Assembly: GCA_905235205.1 (NCBI GenBank)
Contig: CAJOKM010000012.1
Location: 1 to 48,089, forward strand
Direction: 5' to 3'
DNA: 48,089 nt
From: an uncultured Clostridia bacterium
GTDB lineage: Bacteria > Bacillota > Clostridia > Christensenellales > CAG-138
In this document: positions 15,882 through 25,670 of the stretch, in pieces
Layout of the letters: every line of letters starts with the position of its first letter
How positions within the stretch are numbered: position 1 is the stretch's first letter
Position numbers and translations under genes: made by a program
The notes under the pieces: generated by a model
Told to the model about the DNA's origin: nothing
Seen by the model: only the letters and a program-made list of their open reading frames with translations
Databases searched by the model: none

Positions 15882-16097
15882 AGCCTACTCTTAGCGGTTG
15901 GCGAGAATGGTATCAGAAGCCGCGTTCTTCGGTCCGAGCTATACTGGCGTATGCGAGGGACCGAAAACGTCGGATAGTTTGCGGCGAAAGAATCAAGAAA
16001 AGGGCGCAATGCCCTTTTTTCGTGCATGTTGTTTATGCTTTCCCTCGCCGCAAACGGTCTGGTGCCGTTATCGACAGCCGATGCGCGTCCTTTTTTC
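15882..16097. other. Intergenic region with a terminator hairpin nested inside an 11-bp inverted repeat
   Basis: The region after the CotH gene has no convincing coding sequence. It contains TATACT (15940-15945), an inverted repeat GTTTGCGGCGA (15977-15987) / TCGCCGCAAAC (16045-16055), and between its arms a GGGC-GCAAT-GCCC hairpin followed by six T (about 15999-16019). The hairpin is the likely terminator of the upstream gene. The outer repeat could make a larger folded RNA. Confidence 0.55.
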
Positions 16098-16126
16098 TTG
16101 CAACAATTCATATGGCGTGGTATAAT
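16098..16126 (+). promoter_or_regulatory. Promoter of the ruvCAB operon
   Basis: TTGCAA (16098-16103), a 17-base spacer and a perfect TATAAT (16121-16126) lie 28 bases before the ruvC GTG start. No SOS box is evident in the short leader. Confidence 0.85.
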
Positions 16127-16154
16127 AAACTGAATATTTCTGTGGAGGTGCGGC

Positions 16155-16652
16155 GTGCGGATCCTGGGGATCGATCCCGGCTATGCAATCATGGGCTACG
16201 GCGTCGTCGAAAAGACGGGGCAGACGATTACACCCGTCGATTTCGGCGTCGTGGAGACGGACAAAAAGATGCCGTTTCCCGAGCGGCTCGAGCGCCTGTA
16301 TCTCGGGACCCGGCAGCTGTGCGAGCTGTATCACCCGGACATGGCGGCGTTTGAAGAACTGTTCTTCTACCACAATACGACCACCGCGATCGCGGTCGGC
16401 TCCGGACGCGGCGTTGCGCTACTGGGCGTACAGCAGTGCGGCATCCCCTCGTATGAGTTCACGCCGATGGAGATCAAGCAGTCGGTGTGCGGCAACGGGC
16501 ATGCGGACAAAAAGCAGGTGCAGCAGATGATTCGCGTGCTGCTGTCATTAAAGACCGAGCCGAAGCCGGACGACGCGGCGGACGCGCTGGCGGCGGCGCT
16601 GTGCCTGGCGTTTCACGCGGGGCCCGCGCAGGAAGAATACCGGATCCGATAG
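16155..16652 (+). CDS. ruvC: Crossover junction endodeoxyribonuclease RuvC
   Basis: A 165-residue RNase H-fold nuclease that resolves Holliday junctions by symmetrical cleavage. Catalytic acidic residues are visible in RILGIDPGYAIMGYGVV (Asp 6), AAFEELFFYHNTTTAIAVG (Glu 66 region) and KPDDAADALAAALC (C-terminal Asp pair). The start is GTG with GGAGG seven bases upstream, giving the standard N-terminus. ruvA follows nine bases after the stop, so ruvC-ruvA-ruvB form one operon. Confidence 0.95.
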   Translation: MRILGIDPGYAIMGYGVVEKTGQTITPVDFGVVETDKKMPFPERLERLYLGTRQLCELYHPDMAAFEELFFYHNTTTAIAVGSGRGVALLGVQQCGIPSYEFTPMEIKQSVCGNGHADKKQVQQMIRVLLSLKTEPKPDDAADALAAALCLAFHAGPAQEEYRIR

Positions 16653-16661
16653 GAGGATACG

Positions 16662-17258
16662 ATGTACGCATATATCAAAGGAATCGTGGACGAAACGGGC
16701 GCGGACCGCGCGGTCGTTGAAGCGGGCGGCATAGGGTACGAGCTGTTCTGCAGCACGCTGACGCTGAACACGCTGACCGTCGGCACGCCCACAAAGCTCT
16801 ACACGCATCTGCATCTTGCCGAGGGCGTACAGGCGCTGTACGGATTCAAGGACACCGAGGAGCGCGAGATGTTCCGAAGGCTCTTGGGCGTTTCGCGCAT
16901 CGGACCGAAGCTTGCGCTGTCCGTGCTGTCGAGCCTGACCCCGTCCGACGTGCGCGCGGCGATCGTGACCGACAATCCCGCGGCGTTCGATCGCGTGGCG
17001 GGAATGGGCCGCAAGACGGCGCAGCGTGTGATTCTCGAACTCGGAGAGTCGATCCGGCAGGAATCGATCGGCATGGCGCCCGCAAAGACGGACGATTCGA
17101 AACCGCGGCTGCCCGATCTGCAGACCGAAGCGGTGGCGGCGCTGACCTCGCTGGGTTACGACGGCTTGTCCGCGTCGCGCGCGGTCGCCGGGATCAAGGA
17201 AGCGGAGACCGTGGAGGAACTGATCACCAAAGCGCTGAAGAGTATGGCAAAGGGGTAA
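16662..17258 (+). CDS. ruvA: Holliday junction branch migration protein RuvA
   Basis: A 198-residue protein of normal length. It has an N-terminal OB fold (MYAYIKGIVDE...VVEAGGIGYELFCS), two helix-hairpin-helix motifs (RLLGVSRIGPKLALSVLS and RVAGMGRKTAQRVILEL) and the C-terminal RuvB-interacting helical domain (EAVAALTSLGYDGLSASRAV). RuvA tetramers bind the four-way junction and load RuvB. The ribosome-binding site AGGAGG precedes the ATG, and ruvB begins three bases after the stop. Confidence 0.95.
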   Translation: MYAYIKGIVDETGADRAVVEAGGIGYELFCSTLTLNTLTVGTPTKLYTHLHLAEGVQALYGFKDTEEREMFRRLLGVSRIGPKLALSVLSSLTPSDVRAAIVTDNPAAFDRVAGMGRKTAQRVILELGESIRQESIGMAPAKTDDSKPRLPDLQTEAVAALTSLGYDGLSASRAVAGIKEAETVEELITKALKSMAKG

Positions 17259-17261
17259 GGC

Positions 17262-18290
17262 ATGCAGGACGAACGATTGATCTCTTCTTCGCTGCAGGAA
17301 GAGGACGCCAAGAACGAATACAGCATCCGGCCGCATTTTCTTTCCGAGTATATCGGACAGGAAAGCGTCAAGGAGCATATGCAGATCTATATCGAAGCGG
17401 CGAAGTCCCGCGGCGAATCGCTGGACCACGCGCTGCTGTACGGCCCGCCGGGGCTCGGCAAAACGACGCTTGCGGGCATCATTGCCAATGAAATGGGCGT
17501 GAGCCTGCGCGTCACGAGCGGTCCCGCGATCACGCATGCGGGCGACCTTGCGGCGCTACTGACGAACCTGAGTCCGGGCGACGTGCTGTTCATCGACGAG
17601 ATCCACCGGCTGAACCCGAACGTGGAGGAGGTCCTGTATCCGGCGATGGAGGACTTCGCGCTGGACATCATCATCGGCAAGGGCCCCGGCGCAAGGAGCA
17701 TCCGGCTCGATCTGCCGCGGTTCACGCTGATCGGCGCGACGACGCGGCTCGGCATGCTGTCCTCGCCGCTGCGCGACCGCTTCGGCATCAAGGAGCAGCT
17801 GGAGCTGTATACGCCCGAGAGCTTAAAGGAGATCATCGTGCGCAGTGCGGACATCCTGCATATCGACATCGAGGAGGAAGGCGCTCTGGAGATCGCGTCG
17901 CGCTCGCGCGGCACGCCGCGGATCGCAAACAGGCTTCTCAGGCGCGTGCGCGATTACTCGCAGGTGCGCGGAACCGGCGTGATCGATCTTTCGACCGCGC
18001 AGGACGCGCTGTCCATGCTGAAGATCGACGAGCTCGGGCTGGACGCGGTCGACCGCAGGATGCTGACCGCCATGATCGAGATCTTCCGCGGCGGTCCGGT
18101 CGGACTCGACACGATCGCGGCGTACACGGGCGAGGACGCGGGTACGGTCGAGGACGTGTATGAACCGTACCTTTTAAAGCTCGGATTCATAGCCCGCACC
18201 ACACGCGGCAGAGTGGTTTTGCCGGACGCATACCGGCATTTGGATTACCCCGTACCGGCAACGGTACAGCAGGAACGGCTGGAGGTTTAA
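17262..18290 (+). CDS. ruvB: Holliday junction branch migration DNA helicase RuvB
   Basis: A 342-residue AAA+ ATPase. Visible are [18 protein letters not shown], Walker [13 protein letters not shown], Walker [11 protein letters not shown], sensor 1 FTLIGATTR, the arginine-finger region [10 protein letters not shown] and the C-terminal winged helix ([29 protein letters not shown]). It powers branch migration with RuvA. The next gene starts directly at its stop codon, so the coiled-coil protein is part of the same transcript. Confidence 0.96.
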   Translation: MQDERLISSSLQEEDAKNEYSIRPHFLSEYIGQESVKEHMQIYIEAAKSRGESLDHALLYGPPGLGKTTLAGIIANEMGVSLRVTSGPAITHAGDLAALLTNLSPGDVLFIDEIHRLNPNVEEVLYPAMEDFALDIIIGKGPGARSIRLDLPRFTLIGATTRLGMLSSPLRDRFGIKEQLELYTPESLKEIIVRSADILHIDIEEEGALEIASRSRGTPRIANRLLRRVRDYSQVRGTGVIDLSTAQDALSMLKIDELGLDAVDRRMLTAMIEIFRGGPVGLDTIAAYTGEDAGTVEDVYEPYLLKLGFIARTTRGRVVLPDAYRHLDYPVPATVQQERLEV

Positions 18291-19034
18291 ATGTTTGGCA
18301 AAAAGAAACGCATGATCGAAGAACAGCGGGCGCGGATTGGGGAGCTCGAACGCAAACTCGGCTTGCTTGAGGAGGAGAACCGCAGCTTCAAGGACCGTGA
18401 GACCGATCTGAACCGGCGCGAGGTCAGCATCGGCCGCGTGATTCTCGAAGCGACGGCGGCGGCGGACAAGACGGTTTCGGAGGCGCAGGACAAAGCGGAC
18501 GTGCTGCTCAAAGAGGCGCAGGACGATCGTGAGGCGGCAAAGCGCGACGCGGACCGTCTGGTCGAGGACGCGTACCGCAACGCGCGCGACATCGTGAAGG
18601 AAGCGGAACAGACGGGACAGCAGAAGCTCGACGAAACGCAGGACCGGATCGAGCAGTACGCGACGCTTCTGAACAGCTACGACAAGCTTGTGCAGGAGCA
18701 GATCCGCATGGCGGAGGACAATGCGAAGCGCTTTTCGGAACTGTCCCGCGCTCTGCATGAAGCGGTTCCGAAGCTTCTGGCGTCGGACGGCACGCCGCTG
18801 TTGGACGAGGAAAAAACGGAATCGGTTTTTGAACCGGCTGAACCGGAACCGGAACTGACGCTCGAACCGGAATCTGCGGAGCCCGAAACGCCGACCGAAA
18901 CGCAGGAAGATGACGCCGCGGAGGAGAAGCTCTGGACGGTGGATGAGATCGCGAAGGACGCGCCTGCGGCAAACGCGCAGGTCGATACGATCATCGACGA
19001 GATCCTGTCCGCTTCGGGAGAATCGGATCAATGA
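18291..19034 (+). CDS. Coiled-coil protein with acidic tail, unknown function
   Basis: A 247-residue soluble protein. It is predicted almost continuous coiled coil from about residue 5 to 165 (MIEEQRARIGELERKLGLLEEENRSF, KEAQDDREAAKRDADRLVEDA), resembling DivIVA-type or cell-division coiled coils but without a clear DivIVA N-terminal motif. Residues about 175-225 are Glu/Pro-rich and unstructured, and a short helix (VDTIIDEILSA) ends the protein. It starts immediately after the ruvB stop, and its own stop overlaps the next start (ATGA). I cannot assign a function; a scaffold at the membrane or septum is one possibility. Confidence 0.6.
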   Translation: MFGKKKRMIEEQRARIGELERKLGLLEEENRSFKDRETDLNRREVSIGRVILEATAAADKTVSEAQDKADVLLKEAQDDREAAKRDADRLVEDAYRNARDIVKEAEQTGQQKLDETQDRIEQYATLLNSYDKLVQEQIRMAEDNAKRFSELSRALHEAVPKLLASDGTPLLDEEKTESVFEPAEPEPELTLEPESAEPETPTETQEDDAAEEKLWTVDEIAKDAPAANAQVDTIIDEILSASGESDQ

Positions 19035-19720
19035 GGATCACGCTGCTCGGCGTGTACGGACCGTATCCGAAGGCGGGCGGGGGCTGTTCGTCGTACCTTG
19101 TCGAGGACGGCGACACGCGCGTGCTGCTTGACTGCGGCAGCGGCGCGATGAGCCGGATGCTTGCGCACGTCCCGCTTCGCGCGCTGGACGCGATCGTGCT
19201 GTCGCATTGGCATGCCGATCACGCGGGTGAGATCGAGCTTGTCCGCTACGCGCTCGAGCAGGGACAGGGCAGAACGCCGCTTCGGGTGTTTGCGCCCGAA
19301 ACGGAGCGATTGAACGCGCCGGTGTTCGATCCCGTTCTCACAGCGGACGGAACGGAAGCGCGGATCGGTTCGCTGCATCTTGCGTTCACGGCGGTGCGGC
19401 ACGCGGTAAAGACGCTCGGCGTCAGAGTGACGGACGCAAACGGGCGCGCGCTGTTCTACACCGGGGATTCCGGCTGGTTCGACGGCTTATGCGACGCGGC
19501 GAAGGACGCCGATCTGCTGCTTGCGGACGCGTGCCTTTTGGATGAATCGAACCCGAAGGCGCTGCAAAACCACATGACGGTCGAACAGGTGATACGTCTG
19601 AAAGCCGCGGCAAACTGCCGTCGCGCGGTCCTCACGCATCTGTGGGGCGGCGTGAGCGCATACCCGGATCCGTCGGGCGAATGCGAGCTTGCGCGGGAAG
19701 GCGCGGTGTATGACCTTTGA
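19031..19720 (+). CDS. Metallo-beta-lactamase-fold hydrolase (RNase Z-like)
   Basis: A 229-residue MBL-fold protein. It has the metal-binding motif SHWHADHAGE (HxHxDH), an N-terminal LLDCGSGAMSRML, a further ligand region FYTGDSGWFD and a C-terminal His in LTHLWGG. The compact form without an RNase Z exosite resembles YhfI-type or cyclic-nucleotide phosphodiesterase-like hydrolases; the substrate cannot be deduced. Its start overlaps the coiled-coil gene stop. It is the last gene of the ruv transcript before the glycolytic genes. Confidence 0.8.
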   Translation: MRITLLGVYGPYPKAGGGCSSYLVEDGDTRVLLDCGSGAMSRMLAHVPLRALDAIVLSHWHADHAGEIELVRYALEQGQGRTPLRVFAPETERLNAPVFDPVLTADGTEARIGSLHLAFTAVRHAVKTLGVRVTDANGRALFYTGDSGWFDGLCDAAKDADLLLADACLLDESNPKALQNHMTVEQVIRLKAAANCRRAVLTHLWGGVSAYPDPSGECELAREGAVYDL

Positions 19721-19778
19721 ACGGATGCGGGGCACCGCTTCATGATACAGTATTTTACGGAAAGGAATGAAACTATCC

Positions 19779-20966
19779 ATGGCAAAAAAGACGATTGAAG
19801 ACGTCAACGTAGAAGGCAAGAAAGTACTCGTCCGCGTGGACTTCAACGTTCCGCTGACGGAGGACGGCGTCGTGTCCGACGACAAGCGCATCGTGGCCGC
19901 GCTGCCCACGATCCGCTATCTTTTAGAGCACAACGCGAAGGTGATCCTTTGCTCGCATCTGGGCAGACCGAAGGGAAAGGTCGATCCGAAGTACTCGCTC
20001 GAACCGGTCGGTCAGCGGCTTGCGGAGCTTCTGCCCGATACGCGCGTCTGGTTTGCGACCGACACGATCGGCGAAAGCGCAAAGGCGGCGATCGAGGATA
20101 TGAAGGAGGGCGAGATCGTCCTGCTCGAGAATACGCGCTTCCATCCGGAAGAGGAAGCCAACGATCCCGCGTTCGCGAAGGCGCTCGCGTCGATGGCGGA
20201 CCTGTTCGTGTCCGACGCGTTCGGAACCGTGCATCGCGCGCACGCGTCCACGGCGGGCGTTGCGGATTATATTCCGGCGGTCGCGGGATTCCTCATCGGC
20301 AAGGAGCTCGGCGTGATGGGCGAGGCGCTCGAAAACCCGGTGCGCCCGTTTGTGGCGATCTTAGGCGGCGCAAAGGTCGCGGACAAGATCGGCGTGATCA
20401 AAAACCTGCTTCAAAAGTGCGACAGCCTGATCATCGGCGGCGGCATGGCGTACACGTTCTTCAAGGCGATGGGCTATGAGATCGGCACGTCGCTGCTCGA
20501 CGAAAACAGCATCGACCTCGCCAAAGAGCTGATGACGGAAGCGCGGGTGCGCGGCGTCAATCTGCTGCTGCCGGTCGACACCGTTGTGGCAACGGAGTAC
20601 GCGGCGGACGCGGAGCATAAGACCGTTCCCGCAAACGCGATCCCCTCCGGCTGGATGGGTCTGGACATCGGCGAAAAGAGCTGCGAGCTGTTCCGAAAGA
20701 CGATCCTTCAGGCGAAGACTGTTATCTGGAACGGGCCGATGGGCGTGTTCGAGTTCCCGGCGTTTGCCGAAGGCACCAAGAAGGTCGCGGCGGCATGCGC
20801 GGACTGCGAAGGCACGACGATCATCGGCGGCGGCGATTCCGCTTCCGCGGTGAAGAAGCTCGGCTTTGCCGACAGGATGACGCACATTTCCACCGGCGGC
20901 GGCGCGTCGCTTGAGTTTTTAGAGGGCAAGACGCTTCCCGGCGTGGCGGTTCTGAACGACAAATAA
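19779..20966 (+). CDS. pgk: Phosphoglycerate kinase
   Basis: A 395-residue PGK that transfers phosphate from 1,3-bisphosphoglycerate to ADP. Visible are [13 protein letters not shown], the substrate-binding [19 protein letters not shown], the hinge, and the nucleotide-binding [13 protein letters not shown] with [16 protein letters not shown] chose ATG 19779 because family members begin MAKKTIEDV. An ATG at 19767 would add four residues but directly abuts the AAAGGA ribosome-binding site. It heads pgk-tpiA-gpmI; no gap gene precedes it here, unlike many clostridial glycolytic operons. Confidence 0.95.
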   Translation: MAKKTIEDVNVEGKKVLVRVDFNVPLTEDGVVSDDKRIVAALPTIRYLLEHNAKVILCSHLGRPKGKVDPKYSLEPVGQRLAELLPDTRVWFATDTIGESAKAAIEDMKEGEIVLLENTRFHPEEEANDPAFAKALASMADLFVSDAFGTVHRAHASTAGVADYIPAVAGFLIGKELGVMGEALENPVRPFVAILGGAKVADKIGVIKNLLQKCDSLIIGGGMAYTFFKAMGYEIGTSLLDENSIDLAKELMTEARVRGVNLLLPVDTVVATEYAADAEHKTVPANAIPSGWMGLDIGEKSCELFRKTILQAKTVIWNGPMGVFEFPAFAEGTKKVAAACADCEGTTIIGGGDSASAVKKLGFADRMTHISTGGGASLEFLEGKTLPGVAVLNDK

Positions 20967-20982
20967 GAAAGGGACTCCAACG

Positions 20983-21728
<746 letters not shown>

Positions 21729-21729
<1 letters not shown>

Positions 21730-23270
21730 TGAAACCGATCACCGCATTGATCATCCTCGACGGCTTCGGCTATCGCGAGGAGAAACCGTATAACGCGATC
21801 CTGACCGACGGCGCGGAGAACTTCATGCGCCTGTGGAAGACGTATCCGCACACGCTGATCGGCGCAAGCGGCATGGACGTGGGGCTTCCCGACGGACAGA
21901 TGGGCAATTCCGAGGTCGGGCATACGAACATCGGCGCGGGACGCATCGTGTATCAGGAGCTGACGCGCATCAGCAAAGCGATCCGGGACGGCGATTTCTT
22001 TGAGAACCCGGCGTTTTTGGGCGCGATCGAGAACTGCAAAGCGCACGATTCCGCGCTGCACCTGATGGGTCTCTGCTCGGACGGAGGCGTGCACAGTCAT
22101 CTCGAGCACCTGTACGCGCTCGTTGAGCTTGCAAAGCGAAACGGGCTTACCAAGGTCTACGTCCATTGCTTTATGGACGGACGCGATGTGCCGCCGTCAA
22201 GCGGAAAAGGCTACCTCGAGCAGCTTGACGAGAAGCTAAAGGAGATCGGCTGCGGAAGGATCGCAACGGTCATGGGCCGGTTTTACGCAATGGATCGCGA
22301 CAACCGCTTCGAGCGCGTGGAGCGCGCATACGCCGCGCTGACCTACGGCGAGGGGCTTACCGCCGCGTCCGGTCCGGAAGCGATGCAGCTTAGCTACGAT
22401 CGCGGCGAGACCGACGAGTTTGTACAGCCGACGGTCATTCTGACCGATGGAAAGCCGACCGCGACGATCGGAAAAAATGACAGCGTGATTTTCTTCAACT
22501 TCCGTCCGGACCGGGCGAGAGAGATCACCCGCGCGTATCTGTTCGACGACTTTGCGGGCTTTGAGCGCCGCTTCGGCAGGTTCCCGCTCTACTATGTCTC
22601 CATGACGCAGTACGACAAGACCTTCGAGCCGCTTCTGCACGTCGCGTTCAAGCCGCAGTCGCTTTCGAACACGTTCGGGACCTATATTGCGGACAAGGGC
22701 TTAACGCAGCTTCGCATTGCGGAGACGGAGAAGTACGCGCACGTCACGTTCTTCTTCAACGGCGGCGTCGAAGCGCCGAACGCGAACGAGGACCGCTGCC
22801 TGATCCCGTCGCCGAAGGTGGCGACCTACGATCTCAAGCCGGAGATGAGCGCGTACGAGGTCGCGGCGGAAGCCAAAAAACGCATCGAGAGCGGCAAGTA
22901 CGACGTGATGATCTTAAACTTTGCGAACCCGGACATGGTCGGGCATACCGGCGTCATGGACGCGGCGGTCAAAGCGGTGCATGCGGTCGACGAATGCCTG
23001 AACACCGTTGTGAACGCGATCCTGAAAACCGGCGGACGCTGCATCGTGACCGCGGATCACGGCAACTGCGAGCTGATGTGGGACGAAGAGCTTTCCGCGC
23101 CCTTTACCGCGCACACCACGCTGCCCGTACCGTGCATTCTGGTCGACGACGCGCGAAAGGACGCGAAGCTTCGCAAGGGCGGCAGACTAAGCGATCTCGC
23201 GCCGACGCTTTTAGAGCTTCTGGGACTTCCGATTCCCGCGGAAATGACCGGAAAATCGCTGCTGGAATAA
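21729..23270 (+). CDS. gpmI: 2,3-bisphosphoglycerate-independent phosphoglycerate mutase
   Basis: A 513-residue Mn-dependent enzyme of the alkaline-phosphatase superfamily. It shows [13 protein letters not shown], the catalytic serine in [55 protein letters not shown] and the metal-binding [12 protein letters not shown] and VTADHGNCE. Length is normal. It is the last gene of the glycolytic operon; a strong terminator follows 13 bases after the stop. Confidence 0.96.
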
Positions 23271-23283
23271 CATACGGCATCTT

Positions 23284-23319
23284 ACGGGCATAGGGCCGAC
23301 GCCTTATGCCTGTTTTTTT
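23284..23319 (+). terminator. Intrinsic terminator of the pgk-tpiA-gpmI operon
   Basis: A 13-bp stem (two to three G-U pairs, loop CGAC) begins at 23284 and runs directly into a T tract at about 23312-23319. Confidence 0.88.
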
Positions 23320-23381
23320 GCGCGCGGTTTCACAAGGCCGCGTTCTGTTTCATATGCTGATAGAAAAAAGAGGAGGCAGTT

Positions 23382-23885
23382 ATGAATCGCTACACATCTT
23401 CGGAGTATCTCTTCCCGCTCGCAAGAATTCTGTCAACGCGCGCCGACGCGGCCGCGATCGTTCTCGGCAGCGAATTCTATCCCGGGATCAGCGGGCTCGT
23501 TCGGTTTTATCAGACACGCCGAGGCGTTGTGGTCTTTGCGGAGATCACGGGTCTGCCGACAGCGGAAAACGACTGCGGCGACCGGATTTTCGGCTTCCAC
23601 ATCCATGAAGGAAGCGAATGCACGGGCACAGCCTCGGAGCCGTTTTCAGAAGCGGGATCGCACTACAATCCGGAGAACTGCCGGCATCCCTTTCACGCCG
23701 GCGATCTTCCGCCGCTGTTCGGGAACGACGGCTTTGCTGTTTGCGCATTTCTCACGGATCGCTTTACGGTCGATGAGATCCTGGAAAAAACGATCATGAT
23801 ACACGATCGGCGCGACGATTTCACAACGGATCCGTCCGGTGACTCGGGCATGCGGATCGCGTGCGGCGTGATCCGAATGAGCTGA
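23382..23885 (+). CDS. Cu/Zn superoxide dismutase family protein without signal peptide
   Basis: A 167-residue SodC-fold protein. All usual metal ligands can be placed: H73 and H75 in GFHIHEG, H94 (SHYNP, bridging), H102, H105 and D108 in RHPFHAGDLP, and H141 (IMIHDRRDDF). C80 and C161 can form the conserved disulfide. The zinc loop is very short compared with periplasmic SodC. No signal peptide is visible, so it is probably cytoplasmic, unusual for Cu/Zn SODs but found in clostridial homologues. It may act in oxygen defence or as a copper or zinc protein. AGAGGAGG precedes the ATG. Confidence 0.8.
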   Translation: MNRYTSSEYLFPLARILSTRADAAAIVLGSEFYPGISGLVRFYQTRRGVVVFAEITGLPTAENDCGDRIFGFHIHEGSECTGTASEPFSEAGSHYNPENCRHPFHAGDLPPLFGNDGFAVCAFLTDRFTVDEILEKTIMIHDRRDDFTTDPSGDSGMRIACGVIRMS

Positions 23886-23941
23886 AACCGAACGCGCACC
23901 GTTTCAAACGCAGAAATCCCGTGCAAAGTTTCTTTTTCTGC

Positions 23942-23970
23942 TTGCAATTCTGAAAAGCGCGTGGTATAAT
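23942..23970 (+). promoter_or_regulatory. Promoter of secG
   Basis: TTGCAA (23942-23947), a 17-base spacer and TATAAT (23965-23970) lie just upstream of secG, whose ribosome-binding site is GGAGG. Confidence 0.85.
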
Positions 23971-24001
23971 CAACTCCGCAGATCTTTTTGGAGGAACTGA
24001 T

Positions 24002-24262
24002 ATGGATATTGTTATGTGGATCATTGCGGGCGTTATGGTGCTCCTTTCGATTTTGATGTGCGTGGTCGTGCTGGTCCAGCAGACCAAGTCTTCCGGTCTG
24101 GGTGCGGCATACGGCAGCGAAACGGTTTCGTTCTCCCAGCGCGGGAAAGCGGCAAGCCGTGAAGCGAAACTGCAAAAGATCACTGTCGGTCTCGCAATCG
24201 CGATTGCGGTTCTGGCGATCGCACTGCTTCTGATCAAGTGCTTCGCAGGCGTTTCCCTGTAA
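24002..24262 (+). CDS. secG: Preprotein translocase subunit SecG
   Basis: An 86-residue protein with two transmembrane helices (about residues 3-24 and 59-79) and the family loop VVLVQQTKSSGLGAAYGSETVSFSQRGK. SecG forms the SecYEG channel with SecY and SecE. In many Bacillota secG is followed by rnr and smpB; here rnr is absent and smpB follows directly. A hairpin terminator lies at 24286-24310. Confidence 0.93.
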   Translation: MDIVMWIIAGVMVLLSILMCVVVLVQQTKSSGLGAAYGSETVSFSQRGKAASREAKLQKITVGLAIAIAVLAIALLLIKCFAGVSL

Positions 24263-24285
24263 GGGCATAAACGATAGAGATCACG

Positions 24286-24310
24286 ACGGTGCATCCATCC
24301 GATGCACCGT
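24286..24310 (+). terminator. Intrinsic terminator after secG
   Basis: Perfect 10-bp stem (ACGGTGCATC / GATGCACCGT) with a five-base loop, followed by TTCTGTTCTG. Confidence 0.72.
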
Positions 24311-24369
24311 TTCTGTTCTGTCATTGCAGCGCAGTTTCATTTGACTGAACCAGAAAGGAGGGACGTGCC

Positions 24370-24837
24370 GTGCCGGTACATAAGGGGATCAAGGTCGCCG
24401 CGCAAAACCGCAAGGCGCGTCACGACTATTTCATCGAGGACACGTATGAGTGCGGGATCGCGCTACAGGGGACGGAGGTCAAGTCGATCCGTAAGGGCGC
24501 ACTAAACCTCAAGGACAGCTATGCGCAGGTCAAGAACGGCGAGCTGTTCCTGCACGGAATGCACATCAGCCCCTACGAGCAGGGCAACATCTATAACCAC
24601 GACCCGTTCCGCACGCGAAAGCTGCTGGCACACGCGCGCGAGATCCGAAAGCTCAACGCGCTGTCGCAGGCGGACGGATACAGCCTTGTGCCGCTGTCCG
24701 TATATTTTAAGGACGGCAAGGTCAAGGTCGAGCTTGCGGTCGCGAAGGGCAAGAAGCTCTACGATAAGCGCGCTTCGATCGCCGATCGCGACGCGGGCCG
24801 CGACATCGAGCGGGTTTTAAAGAAACAAGTACGATAA
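24370..24837 (+). CDS. smpB: SsrA-binding protein SmpB
   Basis: A 155-residue OB-fold protein essential for trans-translation; it binds the tRNA-like domain of tmRNA and the decoding centre. It shows [31 protein letters not shown], the [18 protein letters not shown] region, ARKLLAH-like helix and the basic C-terminal tail [16 protein letters not shown]. The start is GTG with GGAGGGA upstream. The tmRNA gene lies 233 bases downstream on the same strand. Confidence 0.95.
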   Translation: MPVHKGIKVAAQNRKARHDYFIEDTYECGIALQGTEVKSIRKGALNLKDSYAQVKNGELFLHGMHISPYEQGNIYNHDPFRTRKLLAHAREIRKLNALSQADGYSLVPLSVYFKDGKVKVELAVAKGKKLYDKRASIADRDAGRDIERVLKKQVR

Positions 24838-24853
24838 ACGGCAGAACAGCCGT
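24838..24853 (+). terminator. Weak hairpin directly after smpB
   Basis: A 5-bp stem (ACGGC / GCCGT) with a six-base loop follows the smpB stop. It is short and followed only by CGTATTTG, so termination may be partial and read-through into ssrA is possible. Confidence 0.35.
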
Positions 24854-24933
24854 CGTATTTGCATAAGGCGAGCCGGAACCGTGCGCTGCAAACGCACGAA
24901 CGGGTGAAGGAAGGAAGAACGGAGGATCAATCC

Positions 24934-25053
24934 GTCAGATTCGGCGACATGTGCGGCGAATCTGACACCTTGCATCTTCCGCCGCCCGGAAATGTGTCGG
25001 CATTTTAGGCGGAAGATGAAGAACCGATCGTTTGAAAGGATTTCAAACGATCG
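24934..25053 (+). repeat. Three consecutive perfect inverted repeats between smpB and ssrA
   Basis: Arm pairs are GTCAGATTCG (24934-24943) / CGAATCTGAC (24957-24966); CATCTTCCGCC (24973-24983) / GGCGGAAGATG (25008-25018); and a 13-bp arm (25025-25037) with its complement (25041-25053) around a GGA loop. None is followed by a T-run. They would give three stem-loops in the leader or precursor of tmRNA. Confidence 0.85.
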
Positions 25054-25070
25054 AGAGCGAAGCGATTCTT

Positions 25071-25426
25071 GGGGGCGAAATGGTTTCGACGGGGATCGCG
25101 GAAGTGGGATCAGCGAGCCGAAGCCCCGTGCTTCGTTAAAAACGGGAACTTGTCTAAAATAACTGACAACTACAACACACAACTCGCAGCTGCATAACGC
25201 AGCGGCGCGTCCGCCCGAAAAAACCTACCGTTTCGGAACCGGGCGTCATCAGGGTAGGGAACGAACCTGCGTAAGCTTTGCCGCAGGCCGGACTTCATGA
25301 AGCTACCGTAACGCGGAGCCTGTCGGCGGGCGCCGCGCGAGGGGAATCCCAAAACACCGACTGCGCTCGGAGAAGACCCCGCGGACGGGTTTTCGGACGG
25401 GGGTTCGACTCCCCCCGCCTCCACCA
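25071..25426 (+). ncRNA. ssrA: tmRNA (transfer-messenger RNA)
   Basis: The 5' end GGGGGCGAAATGGTTTCGAC and 3' end GGTTCGACTCCCCCCGCCTCC-ACCA form the tRNA-Ala-like acceptor stem and T arm; the CCA is encoded. The tag frame begins at GAC 25165 after ATAACT and ends with TAA at 25195-25197. This gives the tag (A)DNYNTQLAAA, an -AAA rather than -LAA terminus. It rescues stalled ribosomes with SmpB, whose gene is just upstream. The mature 5' end is probably made by RNase P, since no promoter sits at the correct distance. Confidence 0.95.
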
Positions 25427-25427
25427 C

Positions 25428-25468
25428 GTCGCCGCAAGCTGCACTTGGCTTGCGGCGACTTCTTTGTT
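25428..25468 (+). terminator. Intrinsic terminator of ssrA
   Basis: Perfect 12-bp stem (GTCGCCGCAAGC, 25428-25439, with 25448-25459) followed by TTCTTTGTTG, starting two bases after the CCA end of tmRNA. Confidence 0.85.
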
Positions 25469-25594
25469 GCACAAACAAGTCACCGCTTCGCTTTGTTCCG
25501 CTTGCGGCTCCTTCCCGGAAAAGGTCCCGCTCGGCCTTTCTGTTTGGTTGTAAACGCCCTCACATTGTCTGCCATAACAAAAGAGGGTTTTGTA

Positions 25595-25623
25595 TTGTTT
25601 GCGCAGACGGTTTATGATATAAT
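25595..25623 (+). promoter_or_regulatory. Promoter of the AlkD-like gene
   Basis: TTGTTT (25595-25600), 17 bases and TATAAT (25618-25623). The preceding stretch 25470-25590 contains no recognisable gene. Confidence 0.7.
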
Positions 25624-25670
25624 CAATTAAAAAGATGCGCGATCCGGCGGAACACTGACGGAGGAATGAA

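Noticed and set aside
25064..25069. GATTCT directly before ssrA as its -10 element
   Set aside because: It ends two bases before the mature 5' end, too close for transcription initiation there; the 5' end is more likely made by processing.
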